From a candidate division BRC1 bacterium HGW-BRC1-1 (GTDB taxonomy: Bacteria; Sumerlaeota; Sumerlaeia; Sumerlaeales; Sumerlaeaceae): a DNA stretch of 64,000 bases. The notes under the pieces were generated by a model. It was not told the origin of the DNA. It searched no databases and saw only the letters and a program-made list of their open reading frames with translations. Positions 17,877 through 29,000 of this stretch are shown piece by piece (the first letter of the stretch is position 1; each line of letters starts with the position of its first letter). Both the position numbers and the translations under genes were made by a program. The DNA lies in assembly GCA_002842095.1 (NCBI GenBank), contig PHCB01000007.1, positions 300,332-364,331 on the forward strand, in the 5' to 3' direction.

Positions 17877-18584
17877 TTACTTGAGGTAATAAGACAGACT
17901 CTCTATTTCAATCGCTAAGTCAACATAATGCACTTTCACCCCCGGTGGCACGATGAGCCTCTGGGGGGCGAAATTCAGAATGGCCGCAATGCCCGCTTTT
18001 ACAAGCCGATCGGTGGTGGGCTGCGCAAATTGTAGCGGTAGGGTCAGCACGGCAATGTCGACACCCATGCCCTTGAGATGCGACTCGAGATCATCAACGT
18101 GGTGAATCGGAATGCCGAGATGGCCACTGCCCACCTTGACCGGATCGCTGTCGAAGGCCATGATGAACTTCATGTTCTGCCGACCGAAGCCACCATAACC
18201 CATGAGAGCCGAACCGAGATTTCCTGCGCCGACAAGCACCACCCGAACCGGTCGGTCTGTGCCGAGGATATGTTTCAGGTTCGCCCGCAGATCGGACACG
18301 TAATAACCCAGGCCCGGCACTCCGAACTGACCGAAGTAGGCGAGGTCCTTGCGCACCTGGGCGCTGTTCAGACCCAAATGTTCGGCAAGTTCCTGAGAGT
18401 TGACCTTCTCCACGTTACCCCATTCGAGGTTTTGCAACACCCGCGTGTATAGCGACAACCGTTTGATGACCGCCTTGGGGATGCGGGCGATTCGTTCCTG
18501 CGATTCGGGGGCACGCAGGGGCGGACGCACGTTCACGTCCGACGGCGAGCGCGAAGTATGTTTGGGGTCGGGTGGGCCTGACAT
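17877..18584 (-). CDS. rex: Redox-sensing transcriptional repressor Rex
   Basis: The protein has the N-terminal winged helix (RLSLYTRVLQNLE, then NSAQVRKDLAYFGQFGVPGLGY, the DNA-recognition helix) and the NADH-binding Rossmann domain (VLVGAGNLGSALMGY). The C-terminal swapped helix ends IEIESLSYYLK. Rex represses fermentation and respiration genes when NADH/NAD is low and releases DNA when NADH rises. The ATG at 18584 has AAGGA nearby; a GTG at 18641 would add 19 residues that overlap the divergent gene's leader. It heads the minus-strand run that ends with glycosylation genes, so it may regulate that run or merely be transcribed with it. Confidence 0.93.
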   Translation of the reverse strand: MSGPPDPKHTSRSPSDVNVRPPLRAPESQERIARIPKAVIKRLSLYTRVLQNLEWGNVEKVNSQELAEHLGLNSAQVRKDLAYFGQFGVPGLGYYVSDLRANLKHILGTDRPVRVVLVGAGNLGSALMGYGGFGRQNMKFIMAFDSDPVKVGSGHLGIPIHHVDDLESHLKGMGVDIAVLTLPLQFAQPTTDRLVKAGIAAILNFAPQRLIVPPGVKVHYVDLAIEIESLSYYLK

Positions 18585-18736
18585 CTTCTTCCTTTTTTCG
18601 CCAAGCAACGTTTCGAATAAAGTTTTCGATCCATCATTCACCGCATGGCGTCAAGCCATTCCCACATCAGCTTGATTTGGATGCTCCCGCTTTGCGGTTG
18701 CGTATTAATCCCGGCACCCCTTTGCTGACCGCCCGT

Positions 18737-21223
18737 ATGGATAACCATGATCCTCTGAAAGATCTCTTCCGCGCGCCGAGTACCCTCGAGGCCGCACGTC
18801 CCCCTTTCACTTTGGGGCCACCGCTTCAGCCACCGCCCATCCCGGCTGCGGGCAAGCGACTCCGTCCCGGTCTGTTAATAGCCCTTCTTGCGCTCGCCGT
18901 GGGGATTCTTTTCCGGGTCGCCTATCTGGGCGCAAAGCCGCTGCATCACGACGAAAGCCTTTTTGCCTATTACGGCTATTATCTCTTCCGTGGTTGGGGA
19001 TACGACTACCAGCCCATCCTCCACGGGCCGGTTCTTCAATACTTGTCGGCCATTTTCTTTTTCCTGTTCGGCGACAACAACTTCACCATGCGCCTGCCAG
19101 CACTGGTGGGCGGCCTCATGATTTTCCCCGTGGTCTGGATGTGGCGTCGCTATATCGGACGCACCGGTATGTTCGCAGCCATCGTGCTCGTGGCTCTGTC
19201 GCCGTCGATTGTTTACTACACGCGTTTCCTGCGCAACGACGTCCCCTTTCTGGTCGTCACCATGGCCTGCGCCTATTGCCTGCTGCGCTTGTTCGAAACG
19301 GGCGGGCGACGCTGGGCTTTCTGGGGTGTGATGCTCGCCGCCCTCGGTTTTTCCATGATGGAGAGCAGCATTTTCTTTTTCGCTGCCTGCTTCGCATTTC
19401 TGGCGGTGGCCGTGCTGGCAGACTTTCTGACCGGCGTTGGCAAGCCTGCTGACGATCTCACCGCCTTCCCCGGCGATGCGGTTTTCTTCGCCCCACGAAC
19501 CGCAGCCGGCGAGGCGCGTGGTTGGTTTCTCCGCCTTGCAGCGGTAACCATGTGGGCACTGGGCGCAAGTGCGCTTCTGCTTTATTTCTATGTCCGAGTT
19601 TTCAGCTTCAGTCTCCCCATCGATGCGCGATTGGCGCAGCTACTCCCCGAGGGATCGAAAGGCTCGCTCGCTCTGGCGCGGGCGCTGCTTGGGGTGCTGC
19701 TGTTCGTGCCGGTTCTGGCGGTGGTGTGGGTCGCGGCAACCAACTGGCGGCGTCCCCGCGGGCGCATGGGTGTGTTCCATTACTTCCTCCATGTGATGTG
19801 GATGAACCGTTGGGTCCTGCTGGCCGCCGTGGCCGTGAGTGTGGCCATGTACGCCACGCTCTTCACCACGTTCTTTACCCACACCAGTGCCCCCGATTTC
19901 GAGGGGAACGTCCGCCGCATGACCCCCGTGCAGATTTACAAAAACACCTGGGATTACTGGTGGGATCAACATAAGCTCCACCGCATCAAGGGGCCGTTTC
20001 ATTACTATCTGCCGCTATTGCTCAATTACGAATTGCCCGCGTTGCTGATTGTGCTGGCCGGGTGGGTCTGTTCGCTTTTCTCGGGCCCGCGTCGGCTGGG
20101 TCATTTCTTCACCATGGCGCTCACGCAGGCAGTTGCGTTGCTGGTTTATCTTCTGGTGGATGGCGCCCTGCGTCGCAACGGGGGAGAGGGGATCGACTGG
20201 ACATGGATGGACACCAAATTCCATGTGTCTGGTCCCGCCCACATATTTCTGGCTTTGTTTTACGTACAGATGTTGATCCACGCCTCCGGCGCATTTTTCG
20301 TTCGCCGCCGGTTCGTGGAGTCGTTCCTTACCTTCTGGACCGTCACCATGCTTTTCGCTTATTCCTACGCCGGCGAGAAGGTGCCATGGCTAAGTGTGCA
20401 TGTAACCGGACCCCTGTGCCTGCTGGCTGGTTTGTATATCGGGCGATGGCTGAACCCTGCGTGGAGCGGCTGGACAAGCCGTCCGCGACGCGGCCTGCTC
20501 TACGTGGCCGTGGCGCTCGTCTGCCTGTGGCAGGTACGCAATGTGAACTTCGTTGCGTTTGTCCACCCCACCAGCCCCGCCGAACGAATCGTGTATAACC
20601 ACACCTCCCCTGATATGGAGGTGGCGGTGGGCATCATTGAGGAGATCGCCGCGAAAACCAACGCGGGCCGCCGGCTCCCCATGCTCGTCAAAGGCGAGGC
20701 GGAATGGCCCCTGTATTGGTATTTGCGCGACTGGCCCAACGCCTTCCCCGGCGCTTCCGACAATGCCGAAACCACCAGCCGCCCCGTGGTGCTGGTCAAT
20801 TGGGAGGCTTCTTTCGTGCCCAATCTGACGGAAAACTACACGATCCGGCGGCTGAAGGTGCGCGAATGGTGGGAGCCACCGCTGCTTGATTTCGGTGCCA
20901 TGGCTCAATTTTATCGGCTCTTCACCACATTGGAATCCCGCAAGGCGGGCACGCCCAATGCTGTTCAACTGGATAAGTCGCTTCTGGAATGGCGCAAGCT
21001 ATGGCACTATATTGCCTACCGGGAAATCTGGGTTGCCTCCGGCGATGGCGGTTTTTCCAACAGTAATAACGACTTCGCTCTTTGCGTTCGCAAGGACCTC
21101 GATGAACTTTACATGAACCGCCAGTGGTTGGGAAGCATCCCGAAACGCCCCGATGTTCCGATTTATCCGGAGCCGATAATCAAATTCCCAACCGCCACCG
21201 GCACGAACTATTTAGTTCCCTGA
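18737..21223 (+). CDS. Agl23-like (TIGR03663) GT-C membrane glycosyltransferase
   Basis: This 828-residue protein has about 12 or more hydrophobic helices. The first outer loop reads LHHDESLFAYYGYYLFRG, the Asp-Glu motif of GT-C enzymes, and YQPILHGPVLQYLSA and YYTRFLRNDVPF are typical of the TIGR03663 family. That family is named from archaeal N-glycosylation clusters but is scattered in bacteria. A large periplasmic C-terminal domain follows from about residue 600. The ATG at 18737 is the first codon giving a sensible cytoplasmic leader; upstream sequence overlaps rex. It is probably a lipid-linked-sugar-dependent glycosyltransferase acting on exported polymers or proteins; the acceptor is unknown. 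Confidence 0.75.
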   Translation: MDNHDPLKDLFRAPSTLEAARPPFTLGPPLQPPPIPAAGKRLRPGLLIALLALAVGILFRVAYLGAKPLHHDESLFAYYGYYLFRGWGYDYQPILHGPVLQYLSAIFFFLFGDNNFTMRLPALVGGLMIFPVVWMWRRYIGRTGMFAAIVLVALSPSIVYYTRFLRNDVPFLVVTMACAYCLLRLFETGGRRWAFWGVMLAALGFSMMESSIFFFAACFAFLAVAVLADFLTGVGKPADDLTAFPGDAVFFAPRTAAGEARGWFLRLAAVTMWALGASALLLYFYVRVFSFSLPIDARLAQLLPEGSKGSLALARALLGVLLFVPVLAVVWVAATNWRRPRGRMGVFHYFLHVMWMNRWVLLAAVAVSVAMYATLFTTFFTHTSAPDFEGNVRRMTPVQIYKNTWDYWWDQHKLHRIKGPFHYYLPLLLNYELPALLIVLAGWVCSLFSGPRRLGHFFTMALTQAVALLVYLLVDGALRRNGGEGIDWTWMDTKFHVSGPAHIFLALFYVQMLIHASGAFFVRRRFVESFLTFWTVTMLFAYSYAGEKVPWLSVHVTGPLCLLAGLYIGRWLNPAWSGWTSRPRRGLLYVAVALVCLWQVRNVNFVAFVHPTSPAERIVYNHTSPDMEVAVGIIEEIAAKTNAGRRLPMLVKGEAEWPLYWYLRDWPNAFPGASDNAETTSRPVVLVNWEASFVPNLTENYTIRRLKVREWWEPPLLDFGAMAQFYRLFTTLESRKAGTPNAVQLDKSLLEWRKLWHYIAYREIWVASGDGGFSNSNNDFALCVRKDLDELYMNRQWLGSIPKRPDVPIYPEPIIKFPTATGTNYLVP

Positions 21224-21244
21224 AGTTCGGGATATATTTTGCTT

Positions 21245-21258
21245 GCCCCCAGTGGGGG
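21245..21258. other. Short CCCCC/GGGGG hairpin in the gap after the Agl23-like gene
   Basis: A 5-bp GC stem with loop AGT (21246-21258) lies 22 bp after the Agl23-like stop. No T-run follows, so it is at best a weak or Rho-type end. The rest of the 145-bp gap shows no clear element. Confidence 0.3.
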
Positions 21259-21368
21259 AGTTGTCCCATAAAGAAACACACAATTTGTGCGAGCACTCCG
21301 CCCTTGTCTGATCATCAGGATTCCGGGGGGAAATATTGCGGTGTGCTATTTGCAGATTACAGGTGACC

Positions 21369-22064
21369 ATGGCTTCTTTGAAACGCGCATTCACGCTCAT
21401 TGAGCTTCTTATTGTGGTGGCGATTATCGCCATCCTCGCGGCCATTGCTGTGCCCAACTTCCTTGAAGCGCAGATACGCTCGAAGGTTTCCCGGGTGCGG
21501 ACAGATATGCGTACCATGGCAACGGCGCTGGAATCCTACGCGGTGGACAACACCAAATATCCCATCCGGCGCGACCGTTGGGTGGATGTAAACCCGCCCT
21601 CGCGGCAGATGTATCCACCCTTCCTGGAAAAGGTTTTCGCTCCCAGTCAGCCCGATGCACGGGTCGGCTTGCACACCATAACCACGCCGGTAGCCTATCT
21701 CACATCGCTGCCGGTGGACGTGTTTAACACCCCGGCCAAGGCCCTCAATACTCCGGTTAACACGTTGTTGGACGTGATCGATTATTGGGATCCGGAGCAG
21801 ACCGACGCCTGGGTGGCGGTGCCCAACGGCAAGATGCAGCGTGGCCGCGGCAAGGGCTGGATGCTTGTATCCGTGGGCCCCGATCAGCGCATGGGCGTTG
21901 TCAGCATATCCGGTAATCCGGGCGGGTATCCCACCGAGACGCCTGCCACAATGCTTACAGGACGAATTTTTTACGACTCGACCAATGGGTCGGTTTCCAT
22001 TGGCAATCTTTATCGCTCGCAGGGTGATATGACCGAGCGTGACGTTTTATGGAGCATTTATTGA
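21369..22064 (+). CDS. Type II secretion/type IV pilus-like pseudopilin
   Basis: The 231-residue product starts MASLKRAFTLIELLIVVAIIAILAAIAVPNF, the prepilin leader with cleavage after a basic stretch before FTLIE, a +5 Glu and the hydrophobic spine helix. Beyond it lies SKVSRVRTDMRTMATALESYAVDNTKYP, the GspG-like alpha-helix, and a variable C-terminal domain. AGGTG precedes the ATG. Pseudopilins are cleaved by a prepilin peptidase and build a periplasmic pseudopilus. No secretion ATPase or secretin is nearby, so it is an orphan pilin-like gene of the sort that is highly expanded in Planctomycetes-like genomes. It may serve export of the large proteins downstream (inference). Confidence 0.85.
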   Translation: MASLKRAFTLIELLIVVAIIAILAAIAVPNFLEAQIRSKVSRVRTDMRTMATALESYAVDNTKYPIRRDRWVDVNPPSRQMYPPFLEKVFAPSQPDARVGLHTITTPVAYLTSLPVDVFNTPAKALNTPVNTLLDVIDYWDPEQTDAWVAVPNGKMQRGRGKGWMLVSVGPDQRMGVVSISGNPGGYPTETPATMLTGRIFYDSTNGSVSIGNLYRSQGDMTERDVLWSIY

Positions 22065-22141
22065 AGGTCGAGCACCTCACGTTTCTGTTTGATATCTCCA
22101 ATTGCGACCCCGATAGATATCCGCATCGATCGACGCAGAAA

Positions 22142-22170
22142 TTGCGTCCCGCAGTTCTAAAAATGATATA
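22142..22170 (+). promoter_or_regulatory. Candidate sigma70-like promoter before the 265-residue exported protein
   Basis: TTGCGT (22142-22147) and GATATA (22165-22170) are spaced by 17 bp in an AT-rich part of the gap upstream of the start at 22201. The sigma-factor consensus of this organism is unknown, so this is tentative. Confidence 0.28.
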
Positions 22171-22200
22171 TAACCCAGTTAGAAATCCACAGGTGAAAGG

Positions 22201-22998
22201 ATGCCCAGCTTGAAAAGCAGTTCGATCTTTTATGCGCTGGCAGCCGTTGCCCTTCTCCCCCTTAGTGCTTTCGCAGACAGCCGTGCGGGTGGCGAACCAA
22301 CTTTGCAGGACCTTACGAAGACCGCCGACTCCATCGTGGTGGGCTCGTGCGTCAACACGAAAACGGCCGTGGTGGGAAGTCGATCCATTGAAACCACGTA
22401 CGAAGTTCAGGTGAGCGAAGCCCTCAAGGGCAAGCGCGCCGCGGGCGGCCTTATCTCAATAACCGTGCCCGGTGGAGAGTTAACCACACCCCCCATCGCC
22501 ATGGCTGTTCAGGGAATGCCGCAACTTACCAAGGGCGAGGAAGTGATTTTGTTCCTCGACGAAAAACCCGAAACCATCTCCGCGACTGCATCCAAGCGTC
22601 GCTCGCCGCAATCGCAGCAGGGCAAGGGCCCGCGTGTGGTGGCTTTGGATTCCGGTAAATTTACCATCTACAAAGATGAGAAAACGGGTCAGAGAAAAGT
22701 GGCCCGGGTTCGCATGGCCGATTTCGGCTTCGTCCACCAGGACAGCGCGTATCGCAAGGTTCTGCGCAGTGTGGCAACGGGCGACATGAAGATGGTTGAC
22801 GGGCAGGTGGTGCCGCTATCCGGCGGCGTCTACACATCTCCCGAAGGCCGGGACGCTTTGGCCAAGGTAAAGGCCACGGCTCCCAAAGCCATGGCGAAAT
22901 CCTCCAACCAAGTGAAGGGCGCCGTGGATTCCAGCGGCGGCATCGTAGTTCAAAACCTCGACGAGTTTAAAGCTCAGATTCGTCAATTCGCAAACTGA
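22201..22998 (+). CDS. Exported hypothetical protein
   Basis: This 265-residue protein has a signal peptide (MPSLKSSSIFYALAAVALLPLSAFA, cleavage near residue 25). The mature N-terminal half (LTKTADSIVVGSCVNTKTAV..., then YEVQVSEALKG and GEEVILFLDEK) has the strand pattern of small beta-rich domains often found beside secreted proteases. The C-terminus is Ala/Lys-rich. It is separated by only 15 bp from the giant metzincin gene, so the two are likely co-transcribed and may act together at the cell surface. No catalytic motif is visible. Confidence 0.65.
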   Translation: MPSLKSSSIFYALAAVALLPLSAFADSRAGGEPTLQDLTKTADSIVVGSCVNTKTAVVGSRSIETTYEVQVSEALKGKRAAGGLISITVPGGELTTPPIAMAVQGMPQLTKGEEVILFLDEKPETISATASKRRSPQSQQGKGPRVVALDSGKFTIYKDEKTGQRKVARVRMADFGFVHQDSAYRKVLRSVATGDMKMVDGQVVPLSGGVYTSPEGRDALAKVKATAPKAMAKSSNQVKGAVDSSGGIVVQNLDEFKAQIRQFAN

Positions 22999-23013
22999 CA
23001 GGAAGTTGATAGA

Positions 23014-26000
23014 ATGAACGTTTCGAAATGGCTTGGTCCAATCGGTCGCGGTGTCGTTGTCGCCGCATTTGCCGCCTCGATGATGCTGACCGCCTTCCCG
23101 CTTCAAGCGGCCAACAGCTTCCGAATCTTTGCGCCGGATCTGAATGATCCCACCAATCCTTTGGATGATGAGTTTTATGCTGCGCCGCTGAAACGCGACC
23201 TGGGGTTGGACTCCACGGTGCAGATTTACCTCTATCGCGACTTCCTGATTGGGGCGGTGCTTACCCCGGTGAACAACCCCCTGAATATTTCAGACAACGC
23301 CATCAAAAACTCTTTAGACCGTGTCGTGCAAAGGTGGAATGACGCCGGAGCGGAATTTGAGTTTGCGGGCAATGTGGTCTGGTCTGATTTCGCACCCTAC
23401 AATCCTCTCAAGCCCTTTGGACCGGATACGGTCGAACTCGACCGGATCAACCTGGTCACGTTCCAGGACCCCAACGTTATCATTCCTGGTCCTACGGCAG
23501 AGGGCGGTTTGATCCTCGGTCTGACGACGATGTTCTATCTGACACAGGACGTTGATCTGACCGATCTGAACAACCTGCCGGATTTTGTGGTCAATTACAA
23601 TTTGAGCGAAGTCGGAATCGATCTTAATCTGGATAACTCCGCAGATCTCGCTTTGCCCCTCCGCAAGTACAAGGCCGGCACAATCCTCGATTCTGACATC
23701 GTGATGAATCAGTCCCTCGCCGCATACATCCTGCCGCCAGAAGACCCTGATGATTTGACCCCCACCGAACGGGCAAATGTTATTGGTGGATTTGACATTG
23801 AAGGCATCGTTCTGCACGAGCTGGGTCACTCCATTGGCCTTTCACACGTTCCACTGAGCGAACCGACCATGACGGGTCGTGGACAAAATGATCTTACCGA
23901 CCCTTACAATTTCCGGTATCTCGCGTTTGATGACAAGCTGTCCATCAACATGCTCTACGCACCATTTCTCAGCAACCTGGGGAGAGCTGCAATTACGGGA
24001 CGCATCTTCAACGGTGCGGCGTTCGATAATGTCGCGGATGAATTCCCCATCCCGACCGAACTCGAACTGGTTCCCGTCTTCATCGGGCGCCCCTACGAAA
24101 CTCTTTTACCTGGCCCGGACGATGTTCAAGGCCTGGATCAGACGACCTCTTTCACGCGCAACATACGGCGCTTTGCGACCGTGTACGCCAGCCCGACTTT
24201 CCGCGCACCTACGGGATTGCTGTCTCCGACTTCCGTGGACAACCGTTACTTCATTCCCGGATTACCCTATTCCAGCGAGCCTCTGAAGGTTGAAGAGGGA
24301 GTCTGGCTCCCTCCCAACGATTACGCGCTCTATATTGAGCCGCTCAATGAAGGTGATCGGGGTGCGTCCGGTGATGCTGCTGTCCAGGCGTTTGGCGGAT
24401 TTTACGACTCCTATGTGGTTCCGGAATTTTATGGTGGTCAGCCCACCACATTCGCCCTGCCGGGTCGGGGGCGCGGAACTGATTCGCTTATCAACGGGGA
24501 TTTCGCGGTCCAAAACCGCTTCCTTCGCTTCCTCTATAACAAGCTGGGGCAATTTTCTCTGGCCATCAATGAGCAGCGGCCGTGGCCCCTTGTCGATGAT
24601 CAGGCCGAGGTTCCCGTCCAGTCCTTCGGGACCATGCGCATCGTCCGAAATGGCGTGATAAAGGACATCCCTAATTTCAGCGCGCAGGATATTTTGCCCG
24701 TTAACCCGCAAAGTCCGACTACAGAAAATGAAGTTAAGGACATCGCGCAAGGTTCGTATATCTTCGACGGAGACGTTCTGAGCACACAAACGATGGAACT
24801 GGGCAAGTTCCGTGATGGTTCGACAACGGGTTCCGACTTCCGAGTGTCCGTTTGGGTGAAAAACGTTTCGCCCACAAATCAGACCCTCGATGTCGGTTAC
24901 CGTTATCTTGTCAAGAACACCCTCAACACCAACATCGCCACGGCATTTTATATGTCGGACGGCAGTCGGTTTAATCGCGAGACCAAGCTTTCCGGCGGAG
25001 ATGTACCGTCGCGCATGGTTTGGGCATATGATGATGTCAGCATCGACAGCACCCGAATCCGGGGCGTCGCCCAGTTGGATGCCGACGGGCAGAAGCCCGA
25101 CACCGTTTATCTTGCCGACTATAACCGTATACGCAGCTACATTCAGGGCGGCGGGCGGCAGTATTTTGATTATGTCCCGCGTGGCAACAGTCTGACCGAT
25201 CCGGCCTATGCCTTGGTTTTCAACCCGCGCTCACTGGCTCCCGGCGAGGAAACGACATTTTCCACGGTTATCAGTTACGAACTTGGCAATGAATTTGCCG
25301 ATGGCCTCATTCCTTTCTCCGGCGATTGGATCTACGGTCCCGGAACCGCTGGATATGACAACCCTGAGTGGTACCTGCCCGTTGCGGTTACTTCGAATAC
25401 CACGGTTTTCGGTATCGATTTCCTGACCAACACCGGCATTATCGGAACCACTCCCCTTGATCCGGGAACCAGCGACACCGATGGTGGCACCACGGGTACC
25501 CCGGGAACAAGCCCTCTGGTTGACACTGACAACGATGGAATCCCCGACATCTATGACAACTGCCCGCTGGTTGCGAACCCTGGTCAGGAAGATACCGACG
25601 GTGATGGAGTTGGCGATGTCTGCGACACTGACAATTTCTATACCGACGTTTCCCCCGGCGCGCCTGCGCGTCCGACCGACCAGCCGATCCTGCCGAACCA
25701 AACCTTCCAATCTTTCGGTGTTACTTTTGGTGACCTGAACAATGACGGATGGCCCGATCTGGTTGTCGCCAACGGCGCCGTTTCCGGTGGTTCTCCTGAT
25801 GCATCGGTGAACCGAGTTTATATTAACGTTCCCGGCGACCCCGATCCCGTGACGGGACGCGTGTGGCGGAAGTTCGTGGATAAAACCTTCGGCGAGGACG
25901 GCATTCCAGGTACCGGCGATGACCGCCACCCGTCTGATTTTGACCTGTCAATTGACGTAAAACTGGCCGACTTCGACCTCGACGGCGATCTGGATATGTA

Positions 26001-29000
26001 CGTCTCCAACATCGGTACGCTCGATTTTCCATTGTTGATGGGGTGGCAGAACCGTTTCTATCGCAACGAAATGACGGCAGATGGTCTTGGCTTCTTCGTC
26101 GATGCGACATTGGAATGGGATCCGGGCGTCCTGAACATCGGCGCCTATTCACCATTCGACGTTAGTTATGTGGGAGGATTCCCCACTCCCTTCGACCGTA
26201 GCCAGCATTCGGATGTTGGTGACCTCGACTGCGACGGCGACATTGATGTCGTCGTGGCGAATCAGGACACCTTCGCAATCGATACGGATACTTCTCTTGT
26301 TCTCGGTTTGGGAATGAGAACGCAGGGCTTTGGAGATGGTTTCCAGAACGGATTGCTTATCCAGAGTGACACTATAAACTCTTCCGTGGTCTTGGCCATG
26401 AGTGAACGTGTTCTCATCAACCATCTCGTGGAGCCTGCCAACACCAGCTACGGCGACGATCTTGTCTCCCGCACCACCATTGGTGCGCAGCGTTTCGTAG
26501 GTCCTGTGCTGTTCCTCGACGAAACACTTGGTATGGATTCCATCTTTGGTGGGGCGAGCGAAAAACGTGATCGCCTGCCTGCTCTCAGGCCGGAGTATTC
26601 GGAATACACACCTACAACTTCTCAGGACGCGATGGATTTCAGTGATACTGTTGCAGTTCAGATCTCAACCTGGGGCTATAGCAATGCACCTTCTATCTTC
26701 GTCTTCAACAAACGAGCCGGAAGAACCGCTTCTTTGGCGGAAGTGAATCCCTTCGGACCATGGGATGGTGATGATCTCATCCTACAGAACCTGCCCGATC
26801 CAAGCAAAGGTCCCCTTGCACGAGATGGCGTTGCCAATGGCGTCTTCGGCTGTATGAACTACGGCACAGAGGGCAACTTCTGGGTCGGCGGAAGATCTCC
26901 GGGGGCCCCGTTGGATTGGTATATTGCCTATCTTTTGAACAATGACCAGATCGTCATGATGGGCACGCCCGATGGATTACCGTACGATTACTCGGGTACA
27001 CCACGGCCGAATGATAGTGATATTAAAAACGTCGGAAACGATCAGTCTCTCTTTGGACTGGTCTTCGATCTCGACTTCACCGGCATCAATGAAATGCTTT
27101 CGTTCAATGCATCCGGTGCCACGGTTAATAATTATGGCAGTAACAGTACTGGTCAGGTTTCTGGTGCCGTTCGCAATGCCATCCCTCTGGGTGGTTATAC
27201 CGCTGGTAGCGATTACTTCGGCCCGGACGTTTTGGAAAACCGCATTCCTGCCGGCACCGAGAATCGTAATACTGTCTTTAACTATCCACGCTATGGCAGA
27301 ACCCGTAGTGCTGTGGCTCTTGATGCGAACAAAGACGGCCTCCCGGATTTCATTTCCGGGGCCGATACTCGCAGCAACAGTGCTGACATCTTCGCAGTTG
27401 GCGAGGAATTCGGTTATAAGACACTCTATCTCAACACGGATTTGATGACGGTTCAGACTTACAACTTTGACGATCCTACAAATCCCGCTTTCATCAGCAA
27501 TGAAACGCAGAAGCCAACTCAGGCCATGGATGTTGGAGACTATGACCGAGATGGCGATAAGGACCTCATGGCGGTAACGGCAGAGACCGATTCGGATCTC
27601 TATGAGAACAATACCATTAAACCCATACCCGCGGGAAGTCAGGCACCTCTTTTCCCATGGAACAACCCGACGGGAGCACCCCACCTTCCTCTGTTCTCTG
27701 ACGTCTCCTGGGAGTCGCTGTCGCCAACCTGGGGCATCGGTGCATCACCCCTGTTCACACCATCGTACTTCTCCAATATCACCGTTAGTTGTGACTTGGC
27801 GGACATCGACGATGACGGAGACCTCGATCTGATCTTCGCCAACGGTGGTATCAATACTCAGGGTGGCGATTTTCAGATCCCCTACAAAAACAATATGTAT
27901 TCGAAGGTCGAGGTTAATGGTGAGCGTCGGGTGGTTAAAAACCGTCCGCAGCTTGGCCAGCACCTCTTCACGCCCAGCGGTTCTAACCACGCCTTCCCGT
28001 CTCTGGCAACAACGCCAGGGAACCTTTATGGACCGCTTGGCGGGGACTCACCCTTTGCGGCCTACGATGTTAAATTCGTGGACCTCACGGGAGACGGTGC
28101 TGTGGACATGTTCTTTACCGCCAACGGTCAACAGCCACGGCTTTATGTGAATAAGGACACCGACGATCCCTCGGCGAATAGCTATCGTTACAATGACATC
28201 GACACAATCCCCGACGGTGCTTTGGAGTATGAGCCGTCGCGCTTGCCGACTCTTGCACCGGATATGACTGTCCAGCGTCAATGCGCAGTTGGTGACATTG
28301 ATGGTGACGGTGACCCTGACATCGTCATAGCCGCCGGCTTGCAGAACATCGGTGCCCAGAACATTGCACTTATGAACGATGGAACTGGTTTCTTCACCGA
28401 GGAATCGTATCGACTGCCTTACCGGGCTGATGACTCCACGGATATGGAACTGGTGGATGTGGACGGGGACGGCGACTTGGATCTGATTGTTGTCAACCGT
28501 CCCTCGCTCACACCCGTGGGTGGATTCTATCAGTACTCACGTCTGTTGCTAAACAATGGTTCTGGTTTCTTCTCTGATGTAACCGATCCCTCTATCTGGC
28601 CCCTCGCCACACGTACCTTGCGGGGTGAGAGTGTGTTGGCAGGGAACATGTTTAGCAGCACGGTTAAAGATCTGATCTTTATCTGCTCTGATGTCGCGGC
28701 TCCGATTGTCATTTTCACGCCGAACGGATCGGGCGGTTATACCGATGTGACCGCTGCGAAGTTACCTTTCGGCGTCAATCAGCCCTTCCCGGCCTACAAC
28801 GGCGATTTGGGTGACATCGATAATGATGGTCTCCTGGATCTGGTTGTGGCTGTGGACACTCACAGCACAAGTCCCGAGGGGGCATTCCAGGCGAAGATTC
28901 CTGTTCAAATGTTCGCCCAGAATCCCTTTAATCAAACCTTGCTGGACGTAACCGGAAGTGAGTTGCCAACCCTTAAGCTTCAGCAGGGAGCAGGTTCCAC

